From the NCBI GenBank assembly GCA_032164245.1, contig JAVMKO010000010.1, positions 44,724,848 through 44,788,847 of the forward strand: a stretch of DNA of 64,000 nt. The letters run 5' to 3'. This document shows positions 47,301 through 56,216 of this stretch, one piece after another (position 1 is the first letter of the stretch; every line of letters begins with the position of its first letter). Below the pieces are notes generated by a model, which was not told the DNA's origin, ran no database searches, and was given only the letters and a program-made list of their open reading frames with translations. Source of the stretch: Sternotherus odoratus (lineage: Eukaryota; Chordata; Testudines; Kinosternidae). A program made the position numbers and the translations under genes.

Positions 47301-50300
47301 AAACTCTGGACCTGGTTCAGTTGCTGACATTGCAATACATCAGAGACAATTTCAAGTGTCATTAGGAAGTCAAGACAAGGTGCACCGTGAGAATGCTGAA
47401 AAGCTGTCAGGAGAGATGCCTCTTACTAACCAGGTTGGGACCTTTATTGATAGTAGATTGAATCTGAGCCATGAGGAGAGCTCTAACATGGACACCTCAT
47501 GGTTGGTGCCAGACACACCTCTTCTTAACAAAAGCAGGAACTGCTCAACACAGACCCAGATAACAAGTATGAATTGTTTGAGGAGTCTAGGGTCTAAGCA
47601 CAGAACTAAAGCTTTATTGGTAAATAATAGTGACCATAAACAAGCTGGGGAAACTATGAAGATTCCAGAGATAACTTCAGATCTGTTACTTGCAACTTCC
47701 TCACAAAAACATTTGCTTACAGAGAACTCCTCAGTCTGCAAAAAAACTGCTCCTGGCAGCGCTGTAGGTCACTTTTGGAAGGATTCTTTGCGAGTTTCTC
47801 CAGCTCCACTCTCACCTGCCTGTGTTCATGTGAAAGAGAAGTCTTCAGAAAACCTGTCTTCACCCAAACGAGGCCTTTCATGCCCTGAGCTGTCTTTGGA
47901 GAATAAAACAGACATTAGTGTGGTTGAGCTGGAGGACAGTGAGGAGGAAAAGGAGGTGGCTCCACTCCCTTTGAGTGGCAGCTTCCTGCTTGGTGATGAG
48001 CCACCAGTCCCAGTTGATGACGACTGCTGGAGTGTTGAATGTCTGTCACCAGCCAAAAATAACAAGGTGCTTGAGAGGTTGGACTGTGCAGATACCAGCA
48101 GTCCCATCCGTGGAAAAAGTGACTCTCAGCACGACCAATGGAAGAGCCCAACCAGAGCCCTGGAAAGTACAGGTAGCACTCCTCTTCGAGGAAATCCTGT
48201 TGACAATAGAAAGACCTTGCTCTGTCCTGAAGAGAGTCCTATTGAGGCACATTCTTCAGTGAGCAATAGGCTACGTTTTCTGAACTCTAAAGTCTGGGAT
48301 GATTGGGATGAAGATGAACTCCCAGAGATTCTTCCTCTCACACAGAGGGTGTCAGCTGCAGCTGCTGCCCAGAATACCGAGCCCGTAAAGACTCCTGGTA
48401 AGTATTTGTATGAATCCCAGCATCTTTGCAATGGATTGTGCTGTTTTCATTTGAACTGGTCACTCTGTCTGTAGTCCACCTTGTTGTGTTTAGGTGGTTC
48501 ACCTGCTGGTCTGACATGATTTTCAAGGCAAGGTGCCAAACAGAGATAGTGTCGGCTGTCAGCTTCACAGTTCCTTGTTGCTAGGTAGGGGAATCCACTT
48601 GACACTCAGTATTATTGAAATACAGTGTTTTTGTGTTTCATTCACGTTGTTTGTTTCATGACTCCCATTCCCCCGGGAAGTTTCTGCAGAGAACAAGATC
48701 ACAATAAAAGTAGGGTTTTTTATGTAAATCCTACTGGATGTGTGGCTGCTGTGGGTATGGTTTGGTATCAATCTGATCTTTACTATTCAAACACTATGTG
48801 TGACCCTTCTATTAACAGCACGTGAGGACTTCAGACCAGCTACTTTGTCAGTTGTCTTTTTACGCATATGAATGCGGCACTCAAGAAATTGGGAGACTTA
48901 TAGCACTGATAAGCACTGGGAAGGCTGCAGATGGGCGTCACGCAAGATTTCCATTAAAGCTCAGGCAGTGCCCCTCAGTCCTGACCTGCAGTCCCACTTC
49001 TGGGCCCCTTCCCAGAGGCTCTTGTAATACACCCAAATCTTGACTTACGAATAGGGAAATAGTATGATCTAGTGATACAAGCGGGAGGTTGAGCTCCTCC
49101 CATCTCTGACACCAAATCACTGTGTGATTTGGGCAGTAACTTAACATCTCTGTGCGTCAGCTTAAATAGCTATACATTTGACCTAACACTTACTCTCTGC
49201 AGTGCTGGAGAGCTTATTTGATTGCAGTTTTTAAATCTCTATAGACTCATGTAGCTCCTTCTATCCAGGATCTCAGTGTTAATTAGTCACACCATTTTGG
49301 GTGATAGTTTCACAGTCAGGGATTAGGAAGTGGCCAACAAACTAAATTTTGCTTTAGACCCAGCTCAGTGTTCTAACTCGGCCCTCCAGAGAGATAAGAC
49401 CCATTTGTTTACCTCTGGAACAACAGCCCCCTCCTCTGACTTTCACCCTCCTGTGCTACAAACCTGGTTCATGCCAGCCGTGGCCCACTTACAAAGTTCA
49501 ATAACACAGCCTTTTTTTAACTGGCAAAGGTGCCTGTCCTTATAGCATAGGGACTTTGGGTCTAAAACTTGTCCTTTCTTTTAAATTGAACTGTTTTCTG
49601 AGTTAAATAAAAGGCCGACTTGAGTCCACCCAACCCAACCCCCCACCCCCAAAGTTTTCACAGCTCTGTCTAAAATGAACATGAGATAGTTGGTAAAGAG
49701 CTGTGGGATCTTTTGGGGGAAATGATGCCCTAGATATAACTATTATATGTCCTTGTAATATCTCTCACAAAGACTAGAAATCATCAGCTAGTCCCAGGAC
49801 CTTCCATGTTGATATATTTATTCTCATTGTAATAATTTCATTTTGCTGCAGACCCTGCCTGTCACAAGAGAGACCAGCCCCCCAGAGTTCCCATAACACC
49901 ATTACCAGCTTACTCCATCATGGAGACCCCAGATCTGAAGAAGGAACTGCACAGGTTAGTGTTGCCTCCATGAGCACCTTGGAGAGCAAGTCCAGTTTCT
50001 TAATGTGCAGATATCTTCAGGGAAGTAGCTTGACAGAGAAGCCCCTTTGCAGCAAGAGAGAAGCATTTGATGGCATTCCAGTAAATGTTCCTTGAGACCC
50101 AGTTAGTAGTGATGGCTGGACTGCAGACTTCATGTGGGACTGGAGCCTTCAATTCCTCTACCCATGCTGAGACGCCACAAAGATGGGGCGTCCCCACATC
50201 AGCCTAAACTTACCATATTGCTTAACTAAAGTGTCACCTTTGTACCTTAGATTTGGAGTCCGCCCTCTCCCAAAACGGCAGATGGTATTAAAGCTGAAGG

Positions 50301-51773
50301 AGATATTCCAGTATACTCATCAGATCATGTCCTCTGACTCGGAGGATGAGATCCCATCCTCCCAACCACCCCTACAGAAAGCCACTGCCAAGCTCCCCAG
50401 CCAACCCCAAGCAGACTTGACTGAATGGAGAGAAGAGAGTTCCAAAGCCTCCAGTGTAGGGCGCAAGCAGAAACTGGGGGTTTCGGTGCCTTCCCTGCCA
50501 GTTCTGGGCAGTGGTGATGCTGACAGCTCAACGGGCCCCTCTACAACAGGCTCTCTGAGGACTAAGAAAACAGCTGAAATGAAAGACTACCCAGGAGAAG
50601 CCAGAGGGATAAAGGGAACTACTTTGTCTCCAGCTACATCTCCCGTTAAAGGTTGTCCGGTGAGCAGTGCTGACGGACAGGTGTTCTCAGCATCTCAGGA
50701 GTCTGCAGCTTCTTCAGTGGCTGGAAGTGACAACTCCTTTGGGTCACAGAGGTAAGGGATGGAAACAGCAGGGAAAACCTCATTACTGGTGTGGGTCTGG
50801 TCAAAGGGGGGAGACTCCTCCGGTCTCCCTCAAAGTAGAGATGCCCTGCCCTTTGTCCTGGGCTTAGGTCACCCACATATCCTTTTTGGGGGGGGTTAGT
50901 CTAGTTCCTAGTTATCGCTTGTCAGATCACAAAGCTGTAATTGGCATATCTGATAGTCTGAGCTCGGTAAAGGCCCACGCCTGGGATGTCCGGGCTCTGT
51001 AGGTAAAGAGGGAGAAGCACCGGAGAGCTGAATGGAGGCCCAGAACTGGAATAGCAGGGGTCCCGGCTGGTCCCAGGAGATGTGGTAACAGAACTGTGCA
51101 TAGAGAGTCTAAGAGTAGACTAGAAGTAGGTAGTGCTGGTCAGAATGAGGAGCACCAGCACAGCTATGTATGAGGGGGCCAAGACTGGAATAGCGGGAGA
51201 TGCTGCCAATAAAGCGGGAGAGGCATTGGCAGAGCTGAGAATGGAAGTTTGCTGAACACTTGCCCACACTGTCTGTCCTGTCAGTTATTTTCATGAGCCC
51301 TAAGTGTCAGAGAATTCCTAGCACTAGGGAGAGCCATACAAGGACGTTTAATCAATAACTCCACCATGTTCCCTGTCAGTCAGTTCATGATCATTTCCTT
51401 GGTAACAGGGCATTTCATTGATCTCTCTCTCCTTTTCAGTTCTTCTTCCAATGAGTTTGAGACAGGTGCCCTTACGTCTGAAGAGGACGAGGGGATCCCA
51501 GCATCTCAGGTTGCAGCGCAGGAGGCAGATAAGCTGGAGGCAGTGAGACGCTACATCCTTTCAAACCCCGTCCTGTACCGGAAGATCCTCCTTTACCAGC
51601 CCTTTGAGCTGACTGGGCTGCAGGCAGAGCTGAAGCAGAACGGCATCAAGATTGCTCTGGGAAAACTGCTGGACTTTTTGGACGCTCACTGTATCACCTT
51701 TACCACGGCTGGGGCACGGAAAGAGAAGCAGCAGCAACGCGGGGGCAAGAAAAAGGGATGCAAACGATACTGA
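23106..51773 (+). CDS. SLX4: SLX4, structure-specific endonuclease scaffold (complete coding region, 14 coding exons)
   Basis: SLX4 is a nuclear scaffold that holds SLX1, MUS81-EME1 and XPF-ERCC1 for interstrand-crosslink repair and resolution of recombination intermediates (FANCP in humans). Coding exons: 23106-23469, 24350-24592, 25868-26042, 27958-28173, 30198-30415, 32838-33151, 34721-34994, 37016-37104, 40808-40954, 43073-43242, 45894-48397, 49852-49954, 50251-50751, 51440-51773. All introns are GT-AG, all phases agree, and the sum is 5652 nt, i.e. 1883 residues against about 1834 in human. Domains by residue: two UBZ4 fingers (about 240-300), MLR/XPF-binding region (about 405-510), BTB (about 632-740), acidic SUMO-interaction-like motif (about 1157), conserved DTSWLVPDTP (about 1268), SAP (about 1606-1640), SLX1-binding domain (about 1773-1883). 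Start: first ATG after an in-frame TGA at 23091; it matches an internal M-D-E of the human protein, so the N-terminus is shorter by about 43 residues. No stop or frameshift is seen. Confidence 0.95.
23915..24150 (+). repeat. MIR-type SINE in SLX4 intron
   Basis: tRNA-like head (tggcccaatggataaaacag; ggtcccattcccggctctgc) and core gcctcagtttccacatctgt aaaatgaag, ending agcactttgagatctactga taagtgctg. Confidence 0.75.
24350..24592 (+). CDS. SLX4: SLX4 coding exon 2
   Basis: Acceptor ttttttccccaccag; includes LVLERMQQFKRVEPKQLK, the conserved helix before the UBZ fingers. Donor aatg|gtatat, phase 1. Confidence 0.92.
24636..24850 (+). repeat. MIR-type SINE in SLX4 intron
   Basis: tgtctagagtgccagactgg, tggccttggataaatctctt, ctcactttcctcatctgtaa aatgaggcta. 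The core of the MIR family is clear. Confidence 0.75.
24950..25040 (+). repeat. MIR/L3-like tail fragment
   Basis: taacttttatatagcgcttt and agtctcaatgcactttaaca aggag are a known tail motif of old CR1/L3-type repeats. Short. Confidence 0.45.
25868..26042 (+). CDS. SLX4: SLX4 coding exon 3, UBZ4 finger 1
   Basis: Encodes GLFFCQICQKDLSAMNATRR followed by EQHVNR; the last ligand C comes from the next exon (R|CLDE). UBZ4 fingers bind ubiquitin and recruit SLX4 to crosslinks. Acceptor caccatag, donor aacag|gtgaaa, phase 2. Confidence 0.95.
26410..26640. repeat. Irregular tandem repeat in SLX4 intron
   Basis: Four units of variable length sharing cagca-tt/cctccaagctgtca, ccctcatatgcc or cttgtatg-ccc. 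Units begin near 26413, 26471, 26547 and 26590. Not assigned to a family. Confidence 0.55.
26800..27800. repeat. Unclassified repeat, possibly an ERV LTR
   Basis: Contains agaagcaaccaacttaacca, a 23-bp AG run (26970-26992) and an aataaa region. It looks repeat-derived and was recalled as turtle LTR-like sequence, but I could not define its ends. Confidence 0.35.
27958..28173 (+). CDS. SLX4: SLX4 coding exon 4, UBZ4 finger 2
   Basis: ECPICGKQFYTPKSRASHLK then RC completes a C2HC UBZ4 finger, followed by the conserved AVKMEVPPQLLLQAVQ. Acceptor ttttcccgcag, donor cccag|gtgagc, phase 2. Confidence 0.96.
28315..29114 (-). mobile_element. ERV-type solo LTR in SLX4 intron
   Basis: On the minus strand it begins TGTCATAAACATACAGCTAAG and runs through aaggggttaagaagctc, tttggtttgtctctttttgt and gtggggagggaaccatgac, a layout I recall from common turtle ERV LTRs. 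About 800 bp. No internal viral genes are next to it, hence solo LTR. No clean target duplication was identified, so the left end is approximate. Confidence 0.6.
30198..30415 (+). CDS. SLX4: SLX4 coding exon 5
   Basis: A lysine-rich stretch (KRKGSSKEKESKKKQKTAK), probably a nuclear localisation signal, precedes EDLLVAMAMSRSLLEQ, the conserved UIM-like helix of SLX4. Donor gcag|gtacat, phase 1. Confidence 0.95.
30740..31150 (+). pseudogene. PLE reverse transcriptase fragment
   Basis: MAPQYANIFMADLE, then LCYIDDIFIIWTRGKEALEE (YIDD at 30892-30903) and FNNFHPTIYLSLD. YxDD is the RT catalytic box; the following conserved FLDTT and SFH-type residues fit PLE RT. Several stops interrupt it. Confidence 0.78.
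31090..31670 (+). pseudogene. PLE RT C-terminus and degraded GIY-YIG region
   Basis: AFIQNTLGSIVYSQALRYNG then NPSDRDKHLLDVL, and after an internal deletion YRQPPDLKYILTSNYTLHN, CNKSWCKLCPRI, TCTSTSVIYASNAPLPCT, KSDIRNHNIQKPVGEHFSLS. In intact turtle copies a GIY-YIG endonuclease sits here. The catalytic YIG is not preserved in this copy. Confidence 0.7.
32046..32082. repeat. (ATT)n microsatellite
   Basis: Pure attattatt run after ttttttttaa, in an SLX4 intron. Confidence 0.9.
32838..33151 (+). CDS. SLX4: SLX4 coding exon 6, MLR (XPF-binding) region
   Basis: Contains RVAMLLTEEVEFPSTPPLPT and SRILEEE, the MUS312/MEI9-interaction-like region that binds XPF in other species. Acceptor tttttttatag, donor gtgcag|gtgagg, phase 0. 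Confidence 0.95.
34721..34994 (+). CDS. SLX4: SLX4 coding exon 7
   Basis: Acceptor tctgtcgtcataag at 34720 is chosen because it keeps phase 0. The stronger-looking catcag at 34741 would place TGA first. The exon ends with IQTLEDLVELAGEGLTLTQW, matching the conserved DLV-LA-EGL stretch. Donor ctga|gtaagt, phase 1. Confidence 0.88.
35801..36263 (+). mobile_element. Pogo/Tigger-like MITE copy 3
   Basis: 463 bp between TA at 35799-35800 and TA at 36264-36265, in an SLX4 intron. Same orientation and termini as copy 1. The GC-rich core (35930-36180) has more tandem units than copy 1, so the copies differ mainly by unit number. Confidence 0.9.
36605..36850 (-). mobile_element. CR1 LINE 3' end, minus strand
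   Basis: gaacataagaaaggccatac, ggctcagaccaaaggtccat, atcctgtctaccgacagtga in reverse orientation. Loses similarity near 36800. Confidence 0.75.
37016..37104 (+). CDS. SLX4: SLX4 coding exon 8
   Basis: Acceptor ttccttgag; reads GESVASDIPLSGFVPPTEEM, matching the short human segment just before the BTB domain (PLTGFV). Donor caca|gtaagg, phase 0. Confidence 0.85.
39488..39945. mobile_element. Hairpin MITE split by a PLE fragment
   Basis: ggattttcaaaagtgcctga (39491-39510) and, after the PLE fragment, gtgcctgagtgactggacag ... cacttttgaaaatccca (39888-39932) are the arms of a palindromic MITE. The PLE fragment lies between. Confidence 0.55.
39511..39882 (-). mobile_element. PLE 3' fragment, minus strand
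   Basis: Terminal unit at its low-coordinate end (ttgtagcaccttatagacta, acttcatcagatgaatg). In reverse it ends in the PLE C-terminus: LQRETAELQFICKFDTIRSG then LNINCEWLANYKINF (39720-39850). Confidence 0.8.
40808..40954 (+). CDS. SLX4: SLX4 coding exon 9, BTB domain part 1
   Basis: FSGMINNPHLSDVQFQVDSG then EILYAHMFVLYARCPQL: the start of a BTB/POZ fold. The BTB domain dimerises SLX4 and helps XPF recruitment. Acceptor ttgttctag, donor gatgtc|gtaagt, phase 0. Confidence 0.96.
42125..42443. mobile_element. hAT-type MITE in SLX4 intron
   Basis: Left end ggctatgtctacacttggag ctggg; the right end (agctgggaaacacag ... agtattagatgtagcc) is its rough inverse. The body, with gctagcacgctaaatatagt and gggcatttagcccatgctg, fits a common turtle MITE. 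Confidence 0.68.
42560..42975 (+). mobile_element. CR1 LINE, ORF2 end and 3' UTR
   Basis: Frame with KARGHSMQSMIGNFRTNPTK then LLFTQR resembles the C-terminus of CR1 ORF2. It is followed by cctctgaagcctcaggtact ggccactgcc, a diverged CR1 3' UTR. Confidence 0.6.
43073..43242 (+). CDS. SLX4: SLX4 coding exon 10, BTB domain part 2
   Basis: TRRVLLSEVTVEAAHTFLQY then LYAADTSIP: central BTB helices. Acceptor tctctctcag, donor gtcag|gtgtgt, phase 2. Confidence 0.96.
43690..44714. mobile_element. Pogo/Tigger-like element, 1025 bp, in SLX4 intron
   Basis: Flanked by TA (43688-43689 and 44715-44716). Left end cagtaactcctcacttagtt; reversed right end caatagctcctcgattaaag. The centre carries a (TC)n(AC)n microsatellite (44239-44325). 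No transposase frame: non-autonomous. Confidence 0.75.
44239..44325. repeat. (TC)n(AC)n microsatellite
   Basis: About 36 bp of tc-rich repeat joined to about 46 bp of ac repeat, inside the pogo-like element. Confidence 0.95.
45894..48397 (+). CDS. SLX4: SLX4 coding exon 11 (2504 nt, long central exon)
   Basis: Starts with the BTB end (FDVSELISVCG), then NCENRAENFQELLRSMWEDE and LEEIYEFVATQRKIVQ, both well conserved. The rest is low-complexity serine-rich linker with ADIILLLDSDEEM (SUMO-interaction-like) and NMDTSWLVPDTPLL, the TOPBP1-docking region in human. The position of the human TRF2-binding HxLxP motif reads VEVNNSPVHHH, without that pattern. One exon carries 834 codons. Acceptor tcattgcag, donor cctg|gtaagt, phase 1. 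Confidence 0.96.
49050..49165 (+). repeat. MIR-type SINE fragment in SLX4 intron
   Basis: agtatgatctagtgatacaa, tgtgatttgggcagtaactt aacatctctgtgcgtcag. Confidence 0.55.
49852..49954 (+). CDS. SLX4: SLX4 coding exon 12
   Basis: VPITPLPAYSIMETPDLKKE then LHR leads into the SAP domain. Acceptor tttgctgcag, donor cacag|gttagt, phase 2. Confidence 0.93.
50251..50751 (+). CDS. SLX4: SLX4 coding exon 13, SAP domain
   Basis: FGVRPLPKRQMVLKLKEIFQ then YTHQ is the conserved SAP segment, the MUS81-binding site in human. A serine-rich linker follows. Acceptor gtaccttag, donor acagag|gtaagg, phase 2. Confidence 0.96.
51440..51773 (+). CDS. SLX4: SLX4 coding exon 14, SLX1-binding domain and stop
   Basis: ILLYQPFELTGLQAELKQNG and LLDFLDAHCITFTTAGARKE are the conserved C-terminal domain that binds SLX1. 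It ends GKKKGCKRY, then TGA at 51771-51773. Acceptor tctccttttcag. Confidence 0.96.
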
Positions 51774-52689
51774 CTGGAGCCTCCTCTCCTTTCCCTCCTG
51801 CCTTGGTGCATTCACACGTCTCCACTGCAGACTCTTCCCATTGTTCCGTGTCAGAACTTCTTCAAGAATTGCTCCTCTGTTTTGCTACTAAACATTCTCC
51901 CTGCCCCGGTAGAATCTGCTGTACACATGTGCTTATGCTGCTGAGTTTTCAGTCAGTTAGAACACTGCTCCCTGATGAGCTCGAATGGCTTGGAACTGTG
52001 AGAGAAGCGTCTGTCCCCAGTCACTCTGCTTTAGAGGTGCAGAGACCCTGCATGCTTTCGGCACTATCCACCGCCCTCCCCGCCGAAACAGTGCCTGCTG
52101 GATCTCTGGGACACCAAGGCCACTACTAGTACTGCTGGAGCTTCAGCATACAGTTAATAGGATCCCTCTGCCTGTTTTCCTGGTTCTTTAGCCATCCGTT
52201 TTCTTGTGTCGTTTCTGTCATCTTTTCCCCTTCCATTCCACTTCCTTTTATCTGTCCTCCTCTTCAATTGTTTCCTCTCCTCTTGTCCTTCCCGCTTGAC
52301 TTCCTCCCTTCTAGTAGGTTTTATTTCAGCCTTGCTTCTAACTGCTGCTTCTAGAGTCAGAGCTTCTTGATGCCTGACAGAGGGTGCTACTCCCAAGCTC
52401 CTCACTGAGTACATCAGTGTTGGAACATAAGGTCCTGCCTGAATGGTGAGAGTTCCGTAGGCAGCGCTGGCGTGGAAGGAAGCAGGTCAAATCCCCCTGA
52501 ATTGTTCTCTCTAGAATAGAAACAGACCTGCCTAATCCACCACACTAACAGGAAACAAGTCGCTTTGCCCTGGTATGTAAAGCAGTGAGAACAACCAGAT
52601 GTTCAGGTTTGTCTTTGGGACCCCAGTGGTTTTTCAGTTTATTCAGTTTAAGATTTCACTCTACAGATTGAGGGGTAGAGGCCAGGAGT

Positions 52690-53075
52690 GCTGTGTTGGC
52701 AGCATTGTCTAGTGGGTAGTTCAGGAGACCTAGCTTCTGATCCAGCTCACTCTGTGATTTTTGGCAAGGGAACTCAAATTTTGGATGCTTCATTTGTTGT
52801 GTGCCTGACAGCGGATGCTTAGGGCTTGATTTTCAGCAAGAATTGAGCACCTGCAGATCCCACTGACTTCAGTTGATGGTACTGGGTATTGAGCACCTCT
52901 GAAATTGTCCACAGGTGTTTGAGGTTGGGCACCAAAAAGGAATGGCTGCTTTAAAAGTCTGAGCCTTAATTTCCCTGTGCTTCACCTGTAAAAGAGGGGA
53001 ATGAGGGCTGCCCACCTTTGGAAGGGGTTTTGAATGGCTCAGACTGGTAGGTGCTATAGAAATGCAGAATTGAAC
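52690..53075 (+). repeat. MIR-type SINE with inserted hairpin in SLX4 3' UTR
   Basis: Head ttgtctagtgggtagttcag, tail ttaatttccctgtgcttcac ctgtaaaagaggggaatgag. Between (about 52800-52965) is a palindromic insert: ttgattttcagcaagaattg agcacc ... gagcacctctgaaattgtcc. Confidence 0.65.
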
Positions 53076-53813
53076 TGAAATGCAGAACTGTATTGAAAGG
53101 GTTACTTATTGGTAACAGCTGTGTTGTGGAACTTGCAAGGAAGAGATACTGTTTACATACAATCTACAAGCAATCTTATTTTATAGATTTATGATGGGTA
53201 CCAGGAGTCCTGCAGCCTTCTTATATTTAATTCAGTGATAAGGACCTCCGAGGCTACAGGTCCCAAGATGCAATGGTGTTTGTTTGGGTTTTTTAATCGA
53301 GGTAGAGCATTGCGTGCTGGGATCTGTAGGGCTAGACCTCCTTGTTAAAGATACTGTCGACTCCATTTGCTGAGAACTGCAAGTGGTACTGGAACTCCTG
53401 TCAACTTGCCATGTAGCCTGAGCGTGGACAATTGGTGCTTCTACTGCCTCCCCCCCCCCCTTTTTTTAAAGGAGACTCCATATTTATGTTGCAGGGACCA
53501 CTGGACACTTTCAGTGCCTCGTACTCATTCCTCACCTAACCACACCTTGCTACATAATCTAGTTTCCAAATTGGACTGCTGCCAGGCCCTTTGCTAAGCC
53601 TGCAACAGGGAAGTCTTGGATCCTAGAGAACTGACTTCTATTTATTTAATCTTCAGAGTCTTGGGAGTTGTCAATCAATGATGGCCTCACTTCATTAAAA
53701 AAAAGAAGCCAAGCTCCTCAAAACCAGTGTTTGTATTTCTGTAGCATAAGAATGTCTGGTTTTTAATATTTGATACAGTATTGTGTGGTTTTTATTGGAT
53801 GTACATTATGTGC

Positions 53814-53819
53814 AATAAA
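53814..53819 (+). terminator. SLX4: poly(A) signal AATAAA of SLX4
   Basis: Canonical signal in tgtgcaataaaaattg, followed by a GT-rich stretch (tgtaaactttgtt). First convincing one after the stop. Confidence 0.75.
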
Positions 53820-53840
53820 AATTGTAAGAACCTTCAGCTG

Positions 53841-55015
53841 TAAACTTTGTTAACAAGTAGCATCAAGTAAAAGGCTTGTAGGGAATTTATTGTTTAAAAT
53901 ATTGGGCCCAGCCTTGGAGCTGCAGGGGCATCCCAGCAACTAGTGTGTGTCTCATGCTGACTAAAGACCCTGACAAGGAGTTGGAGGAAGAGGGAGGAAT
54001 CAGGTTACTGTGGGGTCGGTGGGGAGCAGGAGGCTGGGGAAAGCTGCTGCACCGGCAAATGGGAATCTGGACGGGATAGATCAGGTCATTGATGAATGCT
54101 AGCTCTGTTATAGGGAGAGGACTGAGGAAGGCAAGTAAATCCATGTGATAAAGGGAGCCAAGGGCAGGGCTGGGGAAAGGGTCCCCATCTGCCAGGTTAT
54201 TACCCTTGTCTTCCCTCCCTTTGACTGTCAGCTACTGGGACGGGGGCTGAGACTCTATTTCTTCATCAGGTAAGGCTCACAGGGCCTCCTTCCCCACATG
54301 CCTGCTAACTGCTCAGCTCCATGCCAACAGGAAGGGAAAGGCAGCTTCTGTCTGTCTCTCCCTTCCTCTAGGATTTGTGGGGAAGGGTGGATGCATGTTA
54401 GGCCGCCATCCATGCTGGCAGGGGGTGTCCGACTCGTGTAACAACTCAGTAAAGCAAACAGTCTCTGTCAATGTTCCTGGAATAAACAACTACAAGAATT
54501 GTCCCCCAAGCAGTCACATTAGTATAGCAACTTTGAAGACTGTTCTAGTGACCTCCCTCTGTAAACCACCTCAATATGGGCCACTCTGTGCTTGCACTGA
54601 AATGTTCACCTGCACACTATATGATGAACGCAAAGTATTTGCAGTCTTCCCACAGTTCTCAGCACTAGCTAATAACCATGGACGTAGTTTAACATCTATA
54701 TTTGGAAGGGCAGCTCCAGTCAGGCCAATGGGGCTGTATGTGGCCGGGGGTGAGACAACAAATTCCGTACCTGCTGGGGAGGGGGGAGGGGGGGAACTTT
54801 AACAGTGATTCCAGGGGCTACTTAGATAACTGAAAACTTTAGTGTTTTTGCAGGTAATAACTTAGAAATATCTGGCAGATATATCTAATTTCTATGTTAA
54901 GAAAAAAATATTATACCCATTGAGATCTAATACTATTGTTTTCTGACATCTTGTGGCAAGTCACTCAAGGGTCACTGGGTAGATTTTAAATTGTATATTC
55001 TTACTCAGATACTCT
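53841..55015. other. Intergenic, nothing recognised
   Basis: A plus frame of 141 codons at 54377-54802 has no known domain, and I see no splice or promoter support. Confidence 0.4.
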
Positions 55016-55375
55016 TACTGAAATCAGATGGGCCCATCGTGATCATCTCGTCTGATCTCCTGCACATCACAGGCCATAGAATCTCACTTCTGTAATAGAC
55101 TCCTAACCTCTCAGTGAGTTACTGAAGGCCTCAAATCAAGTTTTAAAGACGTAAAGTTACAGAGAATTCCACCATTTACACTAGTTTAAATCTGCAAGTG
55201 ACCCAGGCCCCATGCTGCAGAAGATAGTAAAAAACCCCATGGTCTCTGCCAATCTGACCAGGGGAAATTCCTTCCCGACTCCTACTATAGCAATCAGTTA
55301 GACCCTGAGCACACCAGGCAGGTACCTGTGAAAGAATTCTCTGTAGTAACTCAGCCCTCCACATCTAGTGCCCCG

Positions 55376-56216
55376 TGTAGAGGGGTGGTCTGGCCCCCTG
55401 CTGGCCTGGAGGGAGATAACCCCTGGCAGATGCCAGAATGGGTGGAGCCAGGGCACGCCAAGCCCCGCCCCCGGAAGGTCAGGGGCCAGACAGGAAGTAT
55501 AAAGCCCTGCCTCAGAGCTCACTGAGGAGGCAGCCACCGGAGAGACCAGACGCTCCGGGGTTGGCTCCACCCCGGGAGCCGCCGGGCCTGCCCCTTGCCC
55601 GCTACCCAGAGGAGCCGTCAGGCCTGCCCCTCGCCCGCTACCTGGAGGAGCTGCTGAGCTTGCCCCTCGCCTGCTACCCGGAGGAGCCACCGACAGAGCC
55701 CTACCCATATTATCCGGAGGAGGACTTGCCGGACCTGCCCCCTGACAGCAACCCCGAGGAACCCATGATCCTGGAGCACCCTGAGGACCCAGGACCAGCC
55801 CAGGTACCGTTTGAGGGAGAGTCTGGAAGCAGCCCGGGGGGAGACCCCGAACCGATGTCAGTGTGTTGCGGTCAGGATCCCCACTGACAGCAGCGGAGGG
55901 TTGTCCGCTGCTAGGGCCCCGGGCTGGGGCGCAGTGGAGTGGGTGGGCCTGCGCCCCCCCTGCCACCCTTATCTGTGGGTGGCAGTCTCCCCCTCTCCCA
56001 GACGCCTGGGCTACTGAACAGCTACTGCTCAGCCCCTGCTTGAGGGTCTGAGCCCTGACTCTGGCTTGTTGTGGCTCCACCCGGCGTGAGGGTGGGAGCC
56101 AGGATCCAACGGCCCTGCTAATTCCCCCTTAAGGAGCCGTACAACAGAGTAGGGAGGTGGTAGGATTCCCCGCTGGCCTGGCGGAACGGGCGAGCCCCCA
56201 GCCACACCTCTCTACA
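55376..56216 (+). mobile_element. TG...CA element with 5-bp target duplications inside CR1 (LTR-like)
   Basis: 841 bp, begins TGTAGAGGGGTGG and ends CCACACCTCTCTACA, so the last 13-15 bp are nearly inverted. It is flanked by ccccg at 55371-55375 and 56217-56221. A TATA-like tataaag at about 55499 and GC boxes suggest a promoter. TG...CA ends and 5-bp duplications fit a solo LTR or small non-autonomous LTR element. The family is not recognised. Confidence 0.72.
55438..55887 (+). other. Proline/glutamate-rich repeat ORF in the TG...CA element
   Basis: 149 codons. A unit of about 15 residues recurs: PPGLPLARYPEEPSGLPLAR, then LEELLSLPLACYPEEP and PYPYYPEEDLPDLPP. The DNA unit is about 45 bp (cttgcccgctacc-gaggag). 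The start codon is 50 bp upstream of the TATA-like box, so ATG usage is doubtful. No known domain; it may be non-coding repeat. Confidence 0.4.

Larger units (their letters stand above)
51774..53840 (+). other. SLX4: SLX4 3' UTR
   Basis: About 2.07 kb from the SLX4 stop to beyond AATAAA. It includes a MIR-type SINE with an inserted hairpin. No other transcript is supported. Confidence 0.75.

Noticed and set aside
54377..54802. 141-codon plus frame as gene
   Set aside because: No domain, no exon structure, ends in a G-rich run.
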